64,000 nucleotides of DNA from Nonomuraea glycinis (GCF_014646515.1 NZ_BMNK01000024.1:64045-128044); one strand, 5' to 3'. Positions 35,043 through 44,258 are shown, counted from the stretch's first letter. The notes: generated by a model not told the origin, from the sequence alone. Program-made: numbers and translations.

Positions 35043-38000
35043 TCAGTTGCCCGGGACAGCTGCCTGGACGGGGGAGACGTTGCCGGTGGTGACCAGGAGG
35101 CCGCGGCCTGGCGGGCCGCCGACCGTGCCGCGTGGCAGGCGGATGGAGAACAGGTCACCGTCTGCCTGACTCTGCACCGACAGCAGCACCCCGGTACGGG
35201 ACTTGCGGGTCTCGGCCGCGAATCCCCGGTAGACGACCGTCAGGTCGGTCGTCGCGCCGGCGAGCAAGAGGGCGTGGTCCCCGTCCCGGCCCGAGCGGAG
35301 GATCTCCTCCAGGGCCGACCCCATGGGGCTGTCGGGATCGATCAGCTCGGCGTCGTCCACGAGGACCACGTAGTGGTGCAGCTCCGCGACCAGTTCCCGG
35401 AGGTTCGCGGCGTCGGCGTCGAGAACGGCCAGGGCCGTGCGCAGGCTCTTCAGCGGACTGCGTCTGGGCGTGACGGCGATGACCGGTGTGCCCTGGGAGA
35501 TCAGGGACTCGGCGGCCGTCATCAGGGCGGACGAGCGGCCGGAGCGTGAGGGGCCCGCGATCACCGCACCTGGTCCTTGCGCCATCAGGTCGAGCCCGAG
35601 CGGGGCGAGGGAGTCGCCCCCGGCGCCCACGAGTGCCCACAGGGGCGACGGCGGGCGGAACGCGGGGTCCAGAGCGAGAGCCTGACCGGCGGTGATACGC
35701 ATCGGCAACGGGTCCACACGCAAAGGCGGCTCGCCGTCCCACAACCAGGCCCCCCGCCCGAGAGACACCGACCGCTCGTGAGCCGACCCGGGACGGTGCG
35801 GCGAGCCCGCCCCCGCCGTCGTCACGTCGCCTTGCGAGCCCGCCCCCGCCGTCGTCAGGTCGCCTGGCGATCGCGCCCCCGCCGTCGTCGGGTCGTCTGG
35901 AGACTGCGCCCGCGTCGTCGTCACATCACCTGGCAACTCCGCCGTCGGCGGGAAGAGCGGGGTCACCGGGTGCGCGGCGGCGCGGGCCAGGGACTGGAGT
36001 GCGGCTACTTGGGCGGGACCGGCCGGATCGGGGCTGAGCAGGGCGATCTGATGCTCCACGATGCCGTTCTGGCCCAGGGACAGGGCGCGGCCCGGGGGGA
36101 TCGACGTCGGCAGGCCCTTGAGGGGGAATCCGGCCAGGCCGTAGTCGGTGGGGTCGGTGAGGCGGAGAAGCAGGCGGTTGTCGAAGAGAGTGGAGATCTG
36201 GCCGATCAGGCAGGATCGGTCGCCGGTCACCACGGCGCGCAGCCCCACCGCGGGGCCTTCGCGCAGCAACTGCATGAGTGCTTCCAGCAGGCGTCCGTAG
36301 TCATAGCCCTCGAACGCGGCGACGTAACCCTCCCAGCGGTCGAGCATGAGCACCAGCCAGGGGAGTCGATGGCCTGCCTGGCGGTATTCGGCCAGCGAGG
36401 CGTGCCCGGCTTCGGCCAGCAGTTGCTGGCGGCGGCTCACCTCGGCCCGGAGGCGGGTGAGCAGGCGCTCCACGCGGTCCAACTGGTCGCGGGTGACGAC
36501 CGCGCCGCAGTGCGGCATCGCCACCAGTGGCAGCAGGGCGCCGGACCCGCAGTCGATCGCGTGTACGTGCACGTCCGAGGGGGCGGCGTAGGCCGCGATG
36601 GCGCCCGCGATCGTGCGCAGTGCCGTGGATCTGCCGCTGCGGGCCGCCCCGGCGATCACCAGATGGCCGCCGTGGGCGAGGTCGAGCGTGAGCGGCCGCC
36701 GGTCCTGCGCCCAGGGACGATCCGTCACCCCGAAGGCGAGCGGCTCCACCTCACCCGACCGGCTACCCCGTCCGTACGGCGCCACCTCACCCGACCGGCT
36801 ACCCCGTCCGTACGGCGCCACCTCACCCGACCGGCTACCCCGTCCGTTCGGTGCCAGCTTGCCTGACCGGCCTCCTAGGCCGTACGGCTCGACGATGGTC
36901 GTCGGGGCTTCCGGCCCACCAGAGGCGGGGGAGCCGGAGTCGAGGAGGGTGGAGTCAGCGGGCTGGCGTGGGTCGTCCGTCGCGGGAGGTGGCGGGCTCA
37001 CGGCGGCCGTCGTGGGAAGGGCCAGGACCACCTGGGCGGGGATGGGCTCCAGCCAGGGGCGGGGCTGCTCCGGTACGCCCGCCAGGTGGGCGGCCTCGAT
37101 CAGGGCGTCCGCGACGAGCGACAGGTCGGTGACGGCCGACATCTCGGCGGTCTCCGGCCGTGCCGGCAGAGCCCTGCCGAGCGAACGCCAGTCGACGCCC
37201 ACGACCCGCACGTCCGCGTGGGCGGCGTCCTGGCCGGGGGCCCACGTGGGACCGCCCAGGCCAGGGTGCCCGCCGTTGCCATCGGCGGCACTGATGGCCA
37301 GGCTCGGGCTGCGGCCGCCCACCCTGGCCGTCTGGACCGCCGTGGCCGCGCCCGCGCCCGATTTCACGTAGCAGCGGCCGGGGGTGGACTTGGAGATGTG
37401 GGCCGCATCCGGCATGTCGATCACGTCGGCGGACTCGGCGGGCTCGGTGACGCGCAGGGCGATGCGAAGGGAGGTGTTGGCCTGGATGTCGGCCGTCACC
37501 ACGCCCGCGGGGCGCTGCGTGGCCAGGATGAGGTGGATGCCGAGCGAGCGGCCCCGGCGGGCGATGTCGACCAGGCCGGTGACGAAGTCGGGCAGCTCCG
37601 CCACCAGCGCCGCGAACTCGTCGATGATCAGGACCAGCCGCGGCAGCGGATGACCGGTGTAGTCCTCGATGTCCTTGGCGCCGGCAGCCAGGAGGAGGCG
37701 TTCGCGGCGTCGGATCTCGGCGCCGAGCGAGTCCAGGGCGCGTTGCGTGAGGTGGCCGTCGAGGTCGCTGACCATGCCGACGGTGTGCGGGAGGCGGGTG
37801 CACTCCTTGAACGCGGCGCCGCCCTTGTAGTCGATCAGCACGAAGGTGAGCTGGTCGGGACGGTTGGCCACCGCCAGCGAACAGATCAGGGTCTGCAGCA
37901 GCTCCGACTTGCCCGCGCCCGTGGTGCCCGCGATCAGGCCGTGCGGGCCGTCCACGCTCAGATCGATCGAGAAGGGGCCTTCGGGGCCGGTGCCGATCAG

Positions 38001-40253
38001 TGCGCGGGTCGACCCCTGGTCGTGCCAGCGGGCGGCCAGCTCCTTGCCGGACAGGGAGCGCAGGCCGAGCAGGTCCAGCAGCCGTACCGCGTCCGGAAGC
38101 TGGCCGGCCGTGTCCTGCCTGCTCACGTCACGGATGGGGGACAGGGCTCTGGCCAGGCGATCGCACCACGAGGGCGACACCAGATCAGCCAGAACCGGGC
38201 CGATCACGTCGAGGCCGCCGCCGCGCAGGTGAACCCGGCCATCGGGGTCGCAGGCGGCCACCGTGGCGCACTCCTCCGGCAGCAGCCGCTGGTCGTCGTC
38301 GATGGCCAGGGTGTAAACGCCCGCTCGCGGGCCCTGACGCAGGACCTGCGGCATGTTGGGCAGACCTCGCAGGGCCTGCGCGCCGTCGAGGATGACCAGC
38401 ACGTCATAGGGGCGGGTGTCGTAGGTGGAGAAGGCCGGCGGCTCCGGGCCGCCGAGGTCGTCCCAGCCGGTGGGGATCTTGCCCAGCTCGGGGATCGCGG
38501 TGTTCTGACGCTCGTCGATGAGGGCGGCCAGCTCGCTGACGCGGTGGGCCGCGGACTCCGGGTCCGCGCCGACGAGGGCCACGCACTCCTCACCGCCACG
38601 GGGCCCGCAGTGCGGCAGCCAGCGCGTCCAGCCCCAGCGGCGCTCGCTGTCGGCATGCGCGGAGATGATCACGATGGCCAGGTCGCGCGGACTGTGCAGG
38701 GTCGCGGCCTGGCCGGCGAGCCAGCAGGCCAGGCCGGTGGCGTGGTCGCGCGGGCCGGTGACGCCCGCGACGCCGAGCCTGCGCATGGCCAGTGACACCG
38801 GCACCGCCCGGCAGATCGGCGGATCGAGGGAGCCGCCCTGCTCCTCGCTGAGATCCAGGTTGGCCGGCAGATCGGCGAGCCCTACCCTCAGCCGCAGCGC
38901 GTCGTCATCGTGGATCCTGCGCTCCCACAGCCGTCTGCGCGGGCCGATGGCGGTCAGCAGCACCTGGGCCGGGTCGGGCGAGTCGGACCTGCGCAGCAGC
39001 TCGTCCTCGGCCCTGGCCTGCTCGACCGTCTCCTCGAAGGCGTCGAGCCGCTCCCGGTATTCCTTGAGCGCCTTCCGGTGCTGCTTCTTGCCGTGCCGGC
39101 GGTCGCTCCACCACTGGCCGACCATGATGACAGGGGTCATCAGGGCCATCAGCAGGAAATACCACTGCTTGAGCACGTAGGCCAGGGTGAGACCGAGCAC
39201 CGCGGGCAGGAAGGCGGCCAGCAACTGCAGCCGCATCCCTTCGTTGCGGGTGGGCTCCTTCGGCCGGGCGAAAGCGCGGCGGCCCTCCGGACGCCGCAGC
39301 CGGGGCGGCCGGTTGTAGGCCACGCCGCCTTCGAGCCGGGGCGTCAGGTGGGCGTCGGGAGGCTCGATGGCCATCAGCGTGAACAGCGACGAGCCGCAGG
39401 CCAGCAGGGTGTCCTCGGGCCAGTCGACGGTGTCGGTGAGCGGCCGTGAGCCCAGCTCGGGAGGGGGCCGCGTGGCCTCGGAGGCGAACTCCGCCGCCTC
39501 CCGCTCCGCCACCCGCACCGTGAGCTCCGCGACCTCGTCGGCCCACCTGCCCTTGAGCTTGAGGCGCGGTGCCCGGCCGGGCGCCGCCCGCAGCGCGCGC
39601 TCCACGGTGATCGCGTCAGGAGTCACGCGTACGGTCACCGCCTCCGGGGCGAGGGCCGCGTCGGCGACGGTGATGGCGCACATCGGATCGGAGCCGATGA
39701 CATGGACCCCGAGCCCCAGCCGGTGCACCGCGCCGGCGGCCGGACCGCCGACGACGCGTATCTCCGCCACGCCGCCCGGCTCCTCGATGATCGTCATCCG
39801 GGCGAGGCGGGGATCGAGGGTGACCTTGTCGCCGTCGTACAGCACGGCCTTGGCCAGGGCGCGAGGGTCGAGCTGACGCCCGTTACGCCACAGCACGGCG
39901 GACTCACGCCCGAGCCCGCGACCAGAGCCGCCGGGAGCGCCGGGACCCTCATTCAGGCCACCAGGGCCGCCGAAGCGGCGAGGGTCGGCGGGTCCGGAGG
40001 TGGGCCGGGGTGAGCCGTTCCCGTCGGGCCGGCGCTGACCCGGGACCTGGCCCGGGACGCGGGTGTCCCCGGTGGGGGAGGCCGTGGTGGACATGCCGTA
40101 GGGCGCGCGTGCTCGGGGCAGCCGGACGACCTCGGCGATCGGGTCGCGGCCGCTGAGCGCCTCGCTCACCGCCGCGACCGTCGCGTCTTCGTCCCCGTCG
40201 ATCACGACGTCACGACTGCTCGCCTCGCCGAGCACGGTGAGCATGATCCGCAT
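35043..40253 (-). CDS. Second EccC/EssC-type T7SS ATPase with FHA-like N-terminal domain
   Basis: 1736 residues. About 1-55 and 120-155 are small beta segments; 160-235 is FHA-like (GLGVHVIGSDPMCAITVADA). Two membrane helices lie near 345-380. Three FtsK/SpoIIIE domains follow. The first P-loop is intact, GTTGAGKS (Lys782), with Walker B LVLIIDEF. The second (GAARSGRS) and third (GPSRSGRS) have Arg1208 and Arg1573 where the catalytic Lys should be. FHA modules are a feature of Firmicute EssC. The chain is 400 residues longer than the first EccC and carries two in-frame tandem repeats in linkers. It may drive export of the adjacent giant protein. ATG 40253 is the only start near homology. Confidence 0.92.
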   Translation of the reverse strand: MRIMLTVLGEASSRDVVIDGDEDATVAAVSEALSGRDPIAEVVRLPRARAPYGMSTTASPTGDTRVPGQVPGQRRPDGNGSPRPTSGPADPRRFGGPGGLNEGPGAPGGSGRGLGRESAVLWRNGRQLDPRALAKAVLYDGDKVTLDPRLARMTIIEEPGGVAEIRVVGGPAAGAVHRLGLGVHVIGSDPMCAITVADAALAPEAVTVRVTPDAITVERALRAAPGRAPRLKLKGRWADEVAELTVRVAEREAAEFASEATRPPPELGSRPLTDTVDWPEDTLLACGSSLFTLMAIEPPDAHLTPRLEGGVAYNRPPRLRRPEGRRAFARPKEPTRNEGMRLQLLAAFLPAVLGLTLAYVLKQWYFLLMALMTPVIMVGQWWSDRRHGKKQHRKALKEYRERLDAFEETVEQARAEDELLRRSDSPDPAQVLLTAIGPRRRLWERRIHDDDALRLRVGLADLPANLDLSEEQGGSLDPPICRAVPVSLAMRRLGVAGVTGPRDHATGLACWLAGQAATLHSPRDLAIVIISAHADSERRWGWTRWLPHCGPRGGEECVALVGADPESAAHRVSELAALIDERQNTAIPELGKIPTGWDDLGGPEPPAFSTYDTRPYDVLVILDGAQALRGLPNMPQVLRQGPRAGVYTLAIDDDQRLLPEECATVAACDPDGRVHLRGGGLDVIGPVLADLVSPSWCDRLARALSPIRDVSRQDTAGQLPDAVRLLDLLGLRSLSGKELAARWHDQGSTRALIGTGPEGPFSIDLSVDGPHGLIAGTTGAGKSELLQTLICSLAVANRPDQLTFVLIDYKGGAAFKECTRLPHTVGMVSDLDGHLTQRALDSLGAEIRRRERLLLAAGAKDIEDYTGHPLPRLVLIIDEFAALVAELPDFVTGLVDIARRGRSLGIHLILATQRPAGVVTADIQANTSLRIALRVTEPAESADVIDMPDAAHISKSTPGRCYVKSGAGAATAVQTARVGGRSPSLAISAADGNGGHPGLGGPTWAPGQDAAHADVRVVGVDWRSLGRALPARPETAEMSAVTDLSLVADALIEAAHLAGVPEQPRPWLEPIPAQVVLALPTTAAVSPPPPATDDPRQPADSTLLDSGSPASGGPEAPTTIVEPYGLGGRSGKLAPNGRGSRSGEVAPYGRGSRSGEVAPYGRGSRSGEVEPLAFGVTDRPWAQDRRPLTLDLAHGGHLVIAGAARSGRSTALRTIAGAIAAYAAPSDVHVHAIDCGSGALLPLVAMPHCGAVVTRDQLDRVERLLTRLRAEVSRRQQLLAEAGHASLAEYRQAGHRLPWLVLMLDRWEGYVAAFEGYDYGRLLEALMQLLREGPAVGLRAVVTGDRSCLIGQISTLFDNRLLLRLTDPTDYGLAGFPLKGLPTSIPPGRALSLGQNGIVEHQIALLSPDPAGPAQVAALQSLARAAAHPVTPLFPPTAELPGDVTTTRAQSPDDPTTAGARSPGDLTTAGAGSQGDVTTAGAGSPHRPGSAHERSVSLGRGAWLWDGEPPLRVDPLPMRITAGQALALDPAFRPPSPLWALVGAGGDSLAPLGLDLMAQGPGAVIAGPSRSGRSSALMTAAESLISQGTPVIAVTPRRSPLKSLRTALAVLDADAANLRELVAELHHYVVLVDDAELIDPDSPMGSALEEILRSGRDGDHALLLAGATTDLTVVYRGFAAETRKSRTGVLLSVQSQADGDLFSIRLPRGTVGGPPGRGLLVTTGNVSPVQAAVPGN
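35801..35932 (-). repeat. 33-bp coding repeat, four units
   Basis: Four imperfect 33-base units (from 35801, 35834, 35867 and 35900) encode TTAGAGSxGDV-type elevens in the linker between ATPase domains 2 and 3 of the second EccC. Confidence 0.85.
36744..36887 (-). repeat. 36-bp coding repeat, four units
   Basis: Four 36-base units (36744-36779, 36780-36815, 36816-36851, 36852-36887). The middle two differ by one base and the last is diverged. They encode APYGRGSRSGEV in the linker before ATPase domain 2 of the second EccC. Confidence 0.9.
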
Positions 40254-40738
40254 GTGCCGTCTCCTCGGTCGGATCTCGGCGCCAAGGTAGCGCCCGCCGC
40301 GACGCTAAGCCCTCCGGATGACATCAATGGCATGAAAGCCGCGGCCTGTGGATAACCCGGGCCACGAACCCAGCCCTGTGGACAGGTGCCACCCGCAAGC
40401 CGTAAGCGAAGTCTAAAAAACCACGAACTCCCGCCCCGACCCACCGAACGTCCGACTTGACGCCCTATCCCCCTTTAAGGTCGTGCCGAATATAACCAGA
40501 CGTCACCCCATAAATCCGAAAACCTCAGTTAACCAAGTGACAAATGTTAATCCTGTGACTCTTACCCGGAAAAATCCATGCCCGTCAACTCGCTAGAAAC
40601 AATAGGCATTGATTATCGCGAGTTGACACCAAGCCACCTGCGAAACAAGCATGGTTCTTCGCATTCGACCCCCGCTCCACCACCCGGATGCACATAATGG
40701 CGTGAATTCCGAAATTCACTAATGGGAGCCCCCGACCC
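40254..40738. promoter_or_regulatory. AT-richer intergenic region upstream of the Tad operon
   Basis: 485 bases without a credible gene, the most AT-rich part of the window by eye (40440-40620 above all). It holds a 10-bp perfect inverted repeat (40584-40593 and 40618-40627), a TTGACA hexamer at 40623-40628 overlapping its right arm, CATAAT at 40693-40698, and a second inverted repeat GTGAATT/AATTCAC (40702-40719). GGGAG precedes the first Tad start. It divides the divergent T7SS ATPase and Tad genes, so promoters for both should lie here. Confidence 0.6.
40584..40627. promoter_or_regulatory. Inverted-repeat candidate operator upstream of the Tad operon
   Basis: GTCAACTCGC (40584-40593) and GCGAGTTGAC (40618-40627) are perfect 10-bp inverted copies 24 bases apart. 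The right arm contains most of a TTGACA hexamer, so a protein bound here could block a promoter. No good -10 follows at 16-18 bases, so the promoter is uncertain. Confidence 0.5.
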
Positions 40739-41404
40739 ATGAGGACCAGCGAAAAACCCGCCGTCGACACGGCCGGGTTGTCAGGCCCAGCCTCGCGCAA
40801 GCTCCCCGTGCCCCCGCGCGAGCGCAAGCCTGCCCTGGCCGCCCTCGCCGTGCTGCTCATCCTGGGCGGAGCGCTCGCGACGACGCTGCTCGTGCTGCGC
40901 AGCGGTGACCGCATCTCCGCGATCAGGATCACCCAGCAGGTGGGCGCCGGCCAGCAGTTCACCGCGGAGGCCCTGGAGGAGGTCCAGATCGCCGACACCG
41001 GCATCGACTTCGTGAGCTGGTCGCAGCGGCAGCGGGTGCTCGACACCTTCGCGGCCGTCACCATCCTGCCCGGCACCCTGCTCACCAGCGACATGGGCGT
41101 CACGGCCAGCAAGGAGCTCGGCCCCGGCAAGGCCAAGGTGGGGCTCGCGCTCAAGCCGGGCCAGATGCCCGCGGGGCTGAAGCCCGGCGACCGGGTGCAG
41201 GTGGTGCATGTGCCGGGGCGCGGCGGCCAGGAGGAGGGCCGGGTGCTGGCGCAGAGCGCGCTGGTCTTCAGCGTCGGGGACAAGGGCAGGAGCGGCGGTG
41301 GCGGCCAGATCACCGTGATCGTGGAGACGCAGGTCTCACCCGTCATCCTCCAGTACGCCTCCGGCGGCGAGGTCGCCGTGGCCGAGCTTCCCGGGGCGCG
41401 CTGA
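40739..41404 (+). CDS. SAF-domain (CpaB/RcpC-like) Tad pilus protein
   Basis: 221 residues: basic N terminus, one membrane helix (PALAALAVLLILGGALATTL, about 31-52), then a SAF domain (ISAIRITQQVGAGQQFTAEA; ITILPGTLLTSD-like segment; GLALKPGQMPAGLKPGDRVQ). CpaB-type proteins support pilus assembly across the envelope. It is first in the Tad operon, 1 base before the TadZ-like gene. Confidence 0.9.
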   Translation: MRTSEKPAVDTAGLSGPASRKLPVPPRERKPALAALAVLLILGGALATTLLVLRSGDRISAIRITQQVGAGQQFTAEALEEVQIADTGIDFVSWSQRQRVLDTFAAVTILPGTLLTSDMGVTASKELGPGKAKVGLALKPGQMPAGLKPGDRVQVVHVPGRGGQEEGRVLAQSALVFSVGDKGRSGGGGQITVIVETQVSPVILQYASGGEVAVAELPGAR

Positions 41405-41405
41405 G

Positions 41406-42122
41406 GTGGGGCTGATCGTGCTGGCCGCCGACAAGGGCGCGCCAGGGGTGACCACCGCGGCAACGGCCCTGGCCGCCGTCTGGCCCAGGCCCGTGCTCCT
41501 CGCCGAGTGCGACCCGTCCGGCGGGGACCTCGCCTACCGGCTGCCCGCCGCCGGCGGCGGTGTGCTCAATCCGGGCAAGGGCCTGCTCACGCTGGGCGCC
41601 ACGGCCCGGCGCGGCCTGGAGCCCGCGCAGATCCACCAGCACACACAGAAGATCGTGGGGGGCCTGGACGTGCTGGTCGGCATCACGCACGGGGAGCAGG
41701 CCGCGGGCCTGACCTGGCTGTGGGGCCCGCTGGGCAGGTCGCTGGCCGCGATGCCGAACGCCGACGTGATCGCCGACTGCGGCCGTCTCGGCTCGCACCC
41801 GCAGATCGGCGACCTGCTGGCGGAGGCCGATCAGGTGGTCCTGCTCACCAGGGCGACCCTGGATCATGTGGCCCACCTGCGCGAGCGCCTGAGCATCACC
41901 AAGGCGCACGGCGTGGTGGTCATCGCCGACCCGCGCGACTACCGCTCCTCGATCGACGACGTACGCAGGATCGTCGGCCCGTATGTCTCCTTCGTGCACG
42001 GGCTGGCCCATGACGTGAAGGGCGCGGAGCTGCTGCGCGGCCAGTGGGGCGGCCGGCTGGACCGATCGTTGCTGGTCCGTACCGCACGAGATCTCGCAGG
42101 ACGGCTGGTGGGGACCCGATGA
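41406..42122 (+). CDS. TadZ/CpaE-like ParA-family protein with degenerate P-loop
   Basis: 238 residues with a GTG start. The MinD/ParA fold begins MGLIVLAADKGAPGVTTAAT: the signature Lys is kept (DKGAPG) but the usual GKT Lys is replaced (GVTT). LLAECDPSGGDLAYRL matches the switch I region, and NADVIADCGRL the Walker B. CpaE/TadZ proteins place the pilus machine in the cell, and many are atypical ATPases. The stop overlaps the tadA start. Confidence 0.88.
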   Translation: MGLIVLAADKGAPGVTTAATALAAVWPRPVLLAECDPSGGDLAYRLPAAGGGVLNPGKGLLTLGATARRGLEPAQIHQHTQKIVGGLDVLVGITHGEQAAGLTWLWGPLGRSLAAMPNADVIADCGRLGSHPQIGDLLAEADQVVLLTRATLDHVAHLRERLSITKAHGVVVIADPRDYRSSIDDVRRIVGPYVSFVHGLAHDVKGAELLRGQWGGRLDRSLLVRTARDLAGRLVGTR

Positions 42123-43414
42123 TCGATCACTCCCTCGTCAAGAGGTTCCGGCAGGAGGTCGGCGACCGCCTCGCCCACCAGCGCCGGATCGACCAGGCCA
42201 ACGGCCTGCCCACGATGACGGGCGAGGACGAGCGCCAGTTCGCCCGGGCGCTGATCTCGCAGGTGCTGGAGGAGCACGCGCGCAGCGAGATCGGTCTCGG
42301 CCGCACCCCGCCCACGGTCGAGGAGGAAGAGGCGCTCGCGGCGGGCATTCACGCGGCCCTGTTCGGCGTGGGGCGTCTGCAGCCGCTGCTCGACGACCCC
42401 GAGGTCGAGAACATCGACATCAACGGCTGCGACAAGGTGTTCGTCAGCTATGCCGACGGCCAGGAGCTCACGCGGGAGCCGGTGGCCGAGACCGATGAGG
42501 AGCTGATCGAGCTCATCCAGATCCTGGCCGCCTATTCGGGGCTGTCGAGCAGGCCGTTCGACACCGCCAATCCACAGCTCGACCTGCGCCTGCCGGACGG
42601 TTCGCGACTGAGCGCGGTGATGGACGTGACGGTCAAGCCCGCCGTCTCCATTCGCCGCGCCCGCCTCGGCAAAGTCTTCCTTTCCGACTTGGTCGGAAAT
42701 AACACGATAAGCCCGGAAATTGGCCGTTTTCTCTCGGCGGCGATCGGCGCCCGGAAGAACATCATGATCGCCGGTTCGACGAACGCGGGAAAGACGACGC
42801 TGCTGCGCGCCCTGGCCAACGAAATCATGCCCAGCGAGCGCCTCATCACCGTCGAACGAGCCCTGGAGCTCGGCCTCGACCAGTTCGCCGAGCTGCACCC
42901 GAACGTCGTCGCCTTCGAGCAGCGCCTGCCCAACTCCGAGGGCCAGGGCGAGATCAGCATGGCCGAGCTGGTCCGCAGATCCCTGCGGATGAACCCCAGC
43001 CGCGTGATCGTCGGCGAGGTGCTCGGCGACGAGATCGTCACCATGCTCAACGCGATGACCCAGGGCAACGACGGCTCCCTGTCCACGATCCACGCCAACT
43101 CCAGCATGGAAGTGTTCAACCGCATCGCCACCTACGCCCTGCAGGCCCGTGAGCGGCTCCCGATCGAGGCCACGCACATGCTCATCGCGGGCGCGATCGA
43201 CTTCGTCGTCTTCATCGAGAAGCGCAACGACTATCACCGCGGCGGCAGCCTGCGCCGCTACGTCTCCAGCATCCGCGAGGTCAACGGCTGCGACGGCCGC
43301 GTGCTGTCCAGCGAGGTGTTCGCCCCCGGCCCGGACGGCTCCGGCCTGCCGCACGCGCCGATCTCCTGCATGGAAGAGCTCGCCGCCTACGGCTACAACC
43401 CGGGGGGCTGGTGA
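42119..43414 (+). CDS. tadA: Tad pilus secretion ATPase TadA/CpaF
   Basis: 431-residue type II/IV secretion ATPase. The N-terminal domain ends at LDDPEVENIDINGCDKVFV; the P-loop is GSTNAGKTT (Lys225), with Walker B-like RVIVGEVLGDE and a His box STIHANSS. It powers pilin polymerisation with TadB/TadC. ATG 42119 overlaps the upstream stop (ATGA); the longer open frame to 42044 lies inside the upstream gene. Confidence 0.95.
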   Translation: MIDHSLVKRFRQEVGDRLAHQRRIDQANGLPTMTGEDERQFARALISQVLEEHARSEIGLGRTPPTVEEEEALAAGIHAALFGVGRLQPLLDDPEVENIDINGCDKVFVSYADGQELTREPVAETDEELIELIQILAAYSGLSSRPFDTANPQLDLRLPDGSRLSAVMDVTVKPAVSIRRARLGKVFLSDLVGNNTISPEIGRFLSAAIGARKNIMIAGSTNAGKTTLLRALANEIMPSERLITVERALELGLDQFAELHPNVVAFEQRLPNSEGQGEISMAELVRRSLRMNPSRVIVGEVLGDEIVTMLNAMTQGNDGSLSTIHANSSMEVFNRIATYALQARERLPIEATHMLIAGAIDFVVFIEKRNDYHRGGSLRRYVSSIREVNGCDGRVLSSEVFAPGPDGSGLPHAPISCMEELAAYGYNPGGW

Positions 43415-43415
43415 C

Positions 43416-44258
43416 ATGATCACTTTCGACCCGCTGGCGCTGCTGTCCGGCGCCCTCACCGGCGCCGGCCTCTTCCTGCTGTTCCTCTCCCTGTACGGCC
43501 TGCGCCCCCGCCCTTCGCAGCCCAAGCGCCGCATGGTCCAGGTGCTGTCCACCCGCGTCGCCGTCGCCGGGGTCGCGGCCACCGTGGTGCTGGTCGTCAC
43601 CGGCTGGCCGGTCGTGGCCGTCGGGACCGTCGCGCTGGTCTTCGCCTGGCGCGGCCTGTCCGGCGGCGCCGCCGAGGAGCGCGGGGCGATGCACCGCCTG
43701 GAGGGCCTGGCCGCCTGGACCGAGTCGCTGCGCGACACGATCGCCGGCGCGGCCGGGCTGGAGCAGGCCATCCCGTCCTCGATCAGGGCCGCGGCCCCGA
43801 CGCTCCGCCCCCATCTGCGCGTGCTGGTCGACCGGCTGCACACCAGGATGGCGCTGCCGGACGCGCTCGCCCTGTTCGCCGACGAGCTCGACGACCCCTC
43901 GGCCGACCTGGTGGTGGCCGCGCTGGTGCTCAACTCCAGGCTGCGCGGCCCCGGCCTGCGCGACGTGCTCGGCGCGCTGGCCGTGTCGGCGCGCGAGGAG
44001 CTCGACATGCGCCGCCGCGTCGAGGCCGAACGCCGCGCGACCCGGCGCAGCGTGCAGATCGTGGTGATCACCGCACTGGCCTTCGCCGCGCTGCTGGTCA
44101 TCTTCAACCCTCAGTACGTCGGCGAGTACGACAACCTGCTCGGCCAGGCGGTGCTCGTCATCGTGGCCGGCCTGTTCGGCGCCGGATTCGCCTGGATGCG
44201 GCGCTTGGCCAGGTTCGACAAGCCCACGCGACTGCTCGTCGGAGGCGACCATGGTTGA
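43416..44258 (+). CDS. tadB: Tad inner-membrane platform protein TadB
   Basis: 280 residues with the type II secretion F domain: membrane helices at the N terminus (LALLSGALTGAGLFLLFLSL, VAVAGVAATVVLVVTG), a cytosolic helical bundle (LAAWTESLRDTIAGAAGLEQ) and two C-terminal helices. One base after the tadA stop; overlaps tadC by 8 bases. Confidence 0.93.
   Translation: MITFDPLALLSGALTGAGLFLLFLSLYGLRPRPSQPKRRMVQVLSTRVAVAGVAATVVLVVTGWPVVAVGTVALVFAWRGLSGGAAEERGAMHRLEGLAAWTESLRDTIAGAAGLEQAIPSSIRAAAPTLRPHLRVLVDRLHTRMALPDALALFADELDDPSADLVVAALVLNSRLRGPGLRDVLGALAVSAREELDMRRRVEAERRATRRSVQIVVITALAFAALLVIFNPQYVGEYDNLLGQAVLVIVAGLFGAGFAWMRRLARFDKPTRLLVGGDHG

Noticed and set aside
36744..36887. CRISPR-like array of 36-bp repeats
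   Set aside because: Units are directly adjacent with no spacers and are in frame in an ATPase gene.
37086..38795. 569-codon open frame opposite the second EccC
   Set aside because: Third-position GC bias keeps the opposite frame open; the EccC motifs prove the minus strand.
40202..40444. 80-codon minus-strand frame at the ATPase start
   Set aside because: Overlaps the ATPase start in another frame, no ribosome site or motif.
41939..44107. 722-codon minus-strand frame across tadA and tadB
   Set aside because: Overlaps two clear Tad genes, Ser/Arg-rich random composition.
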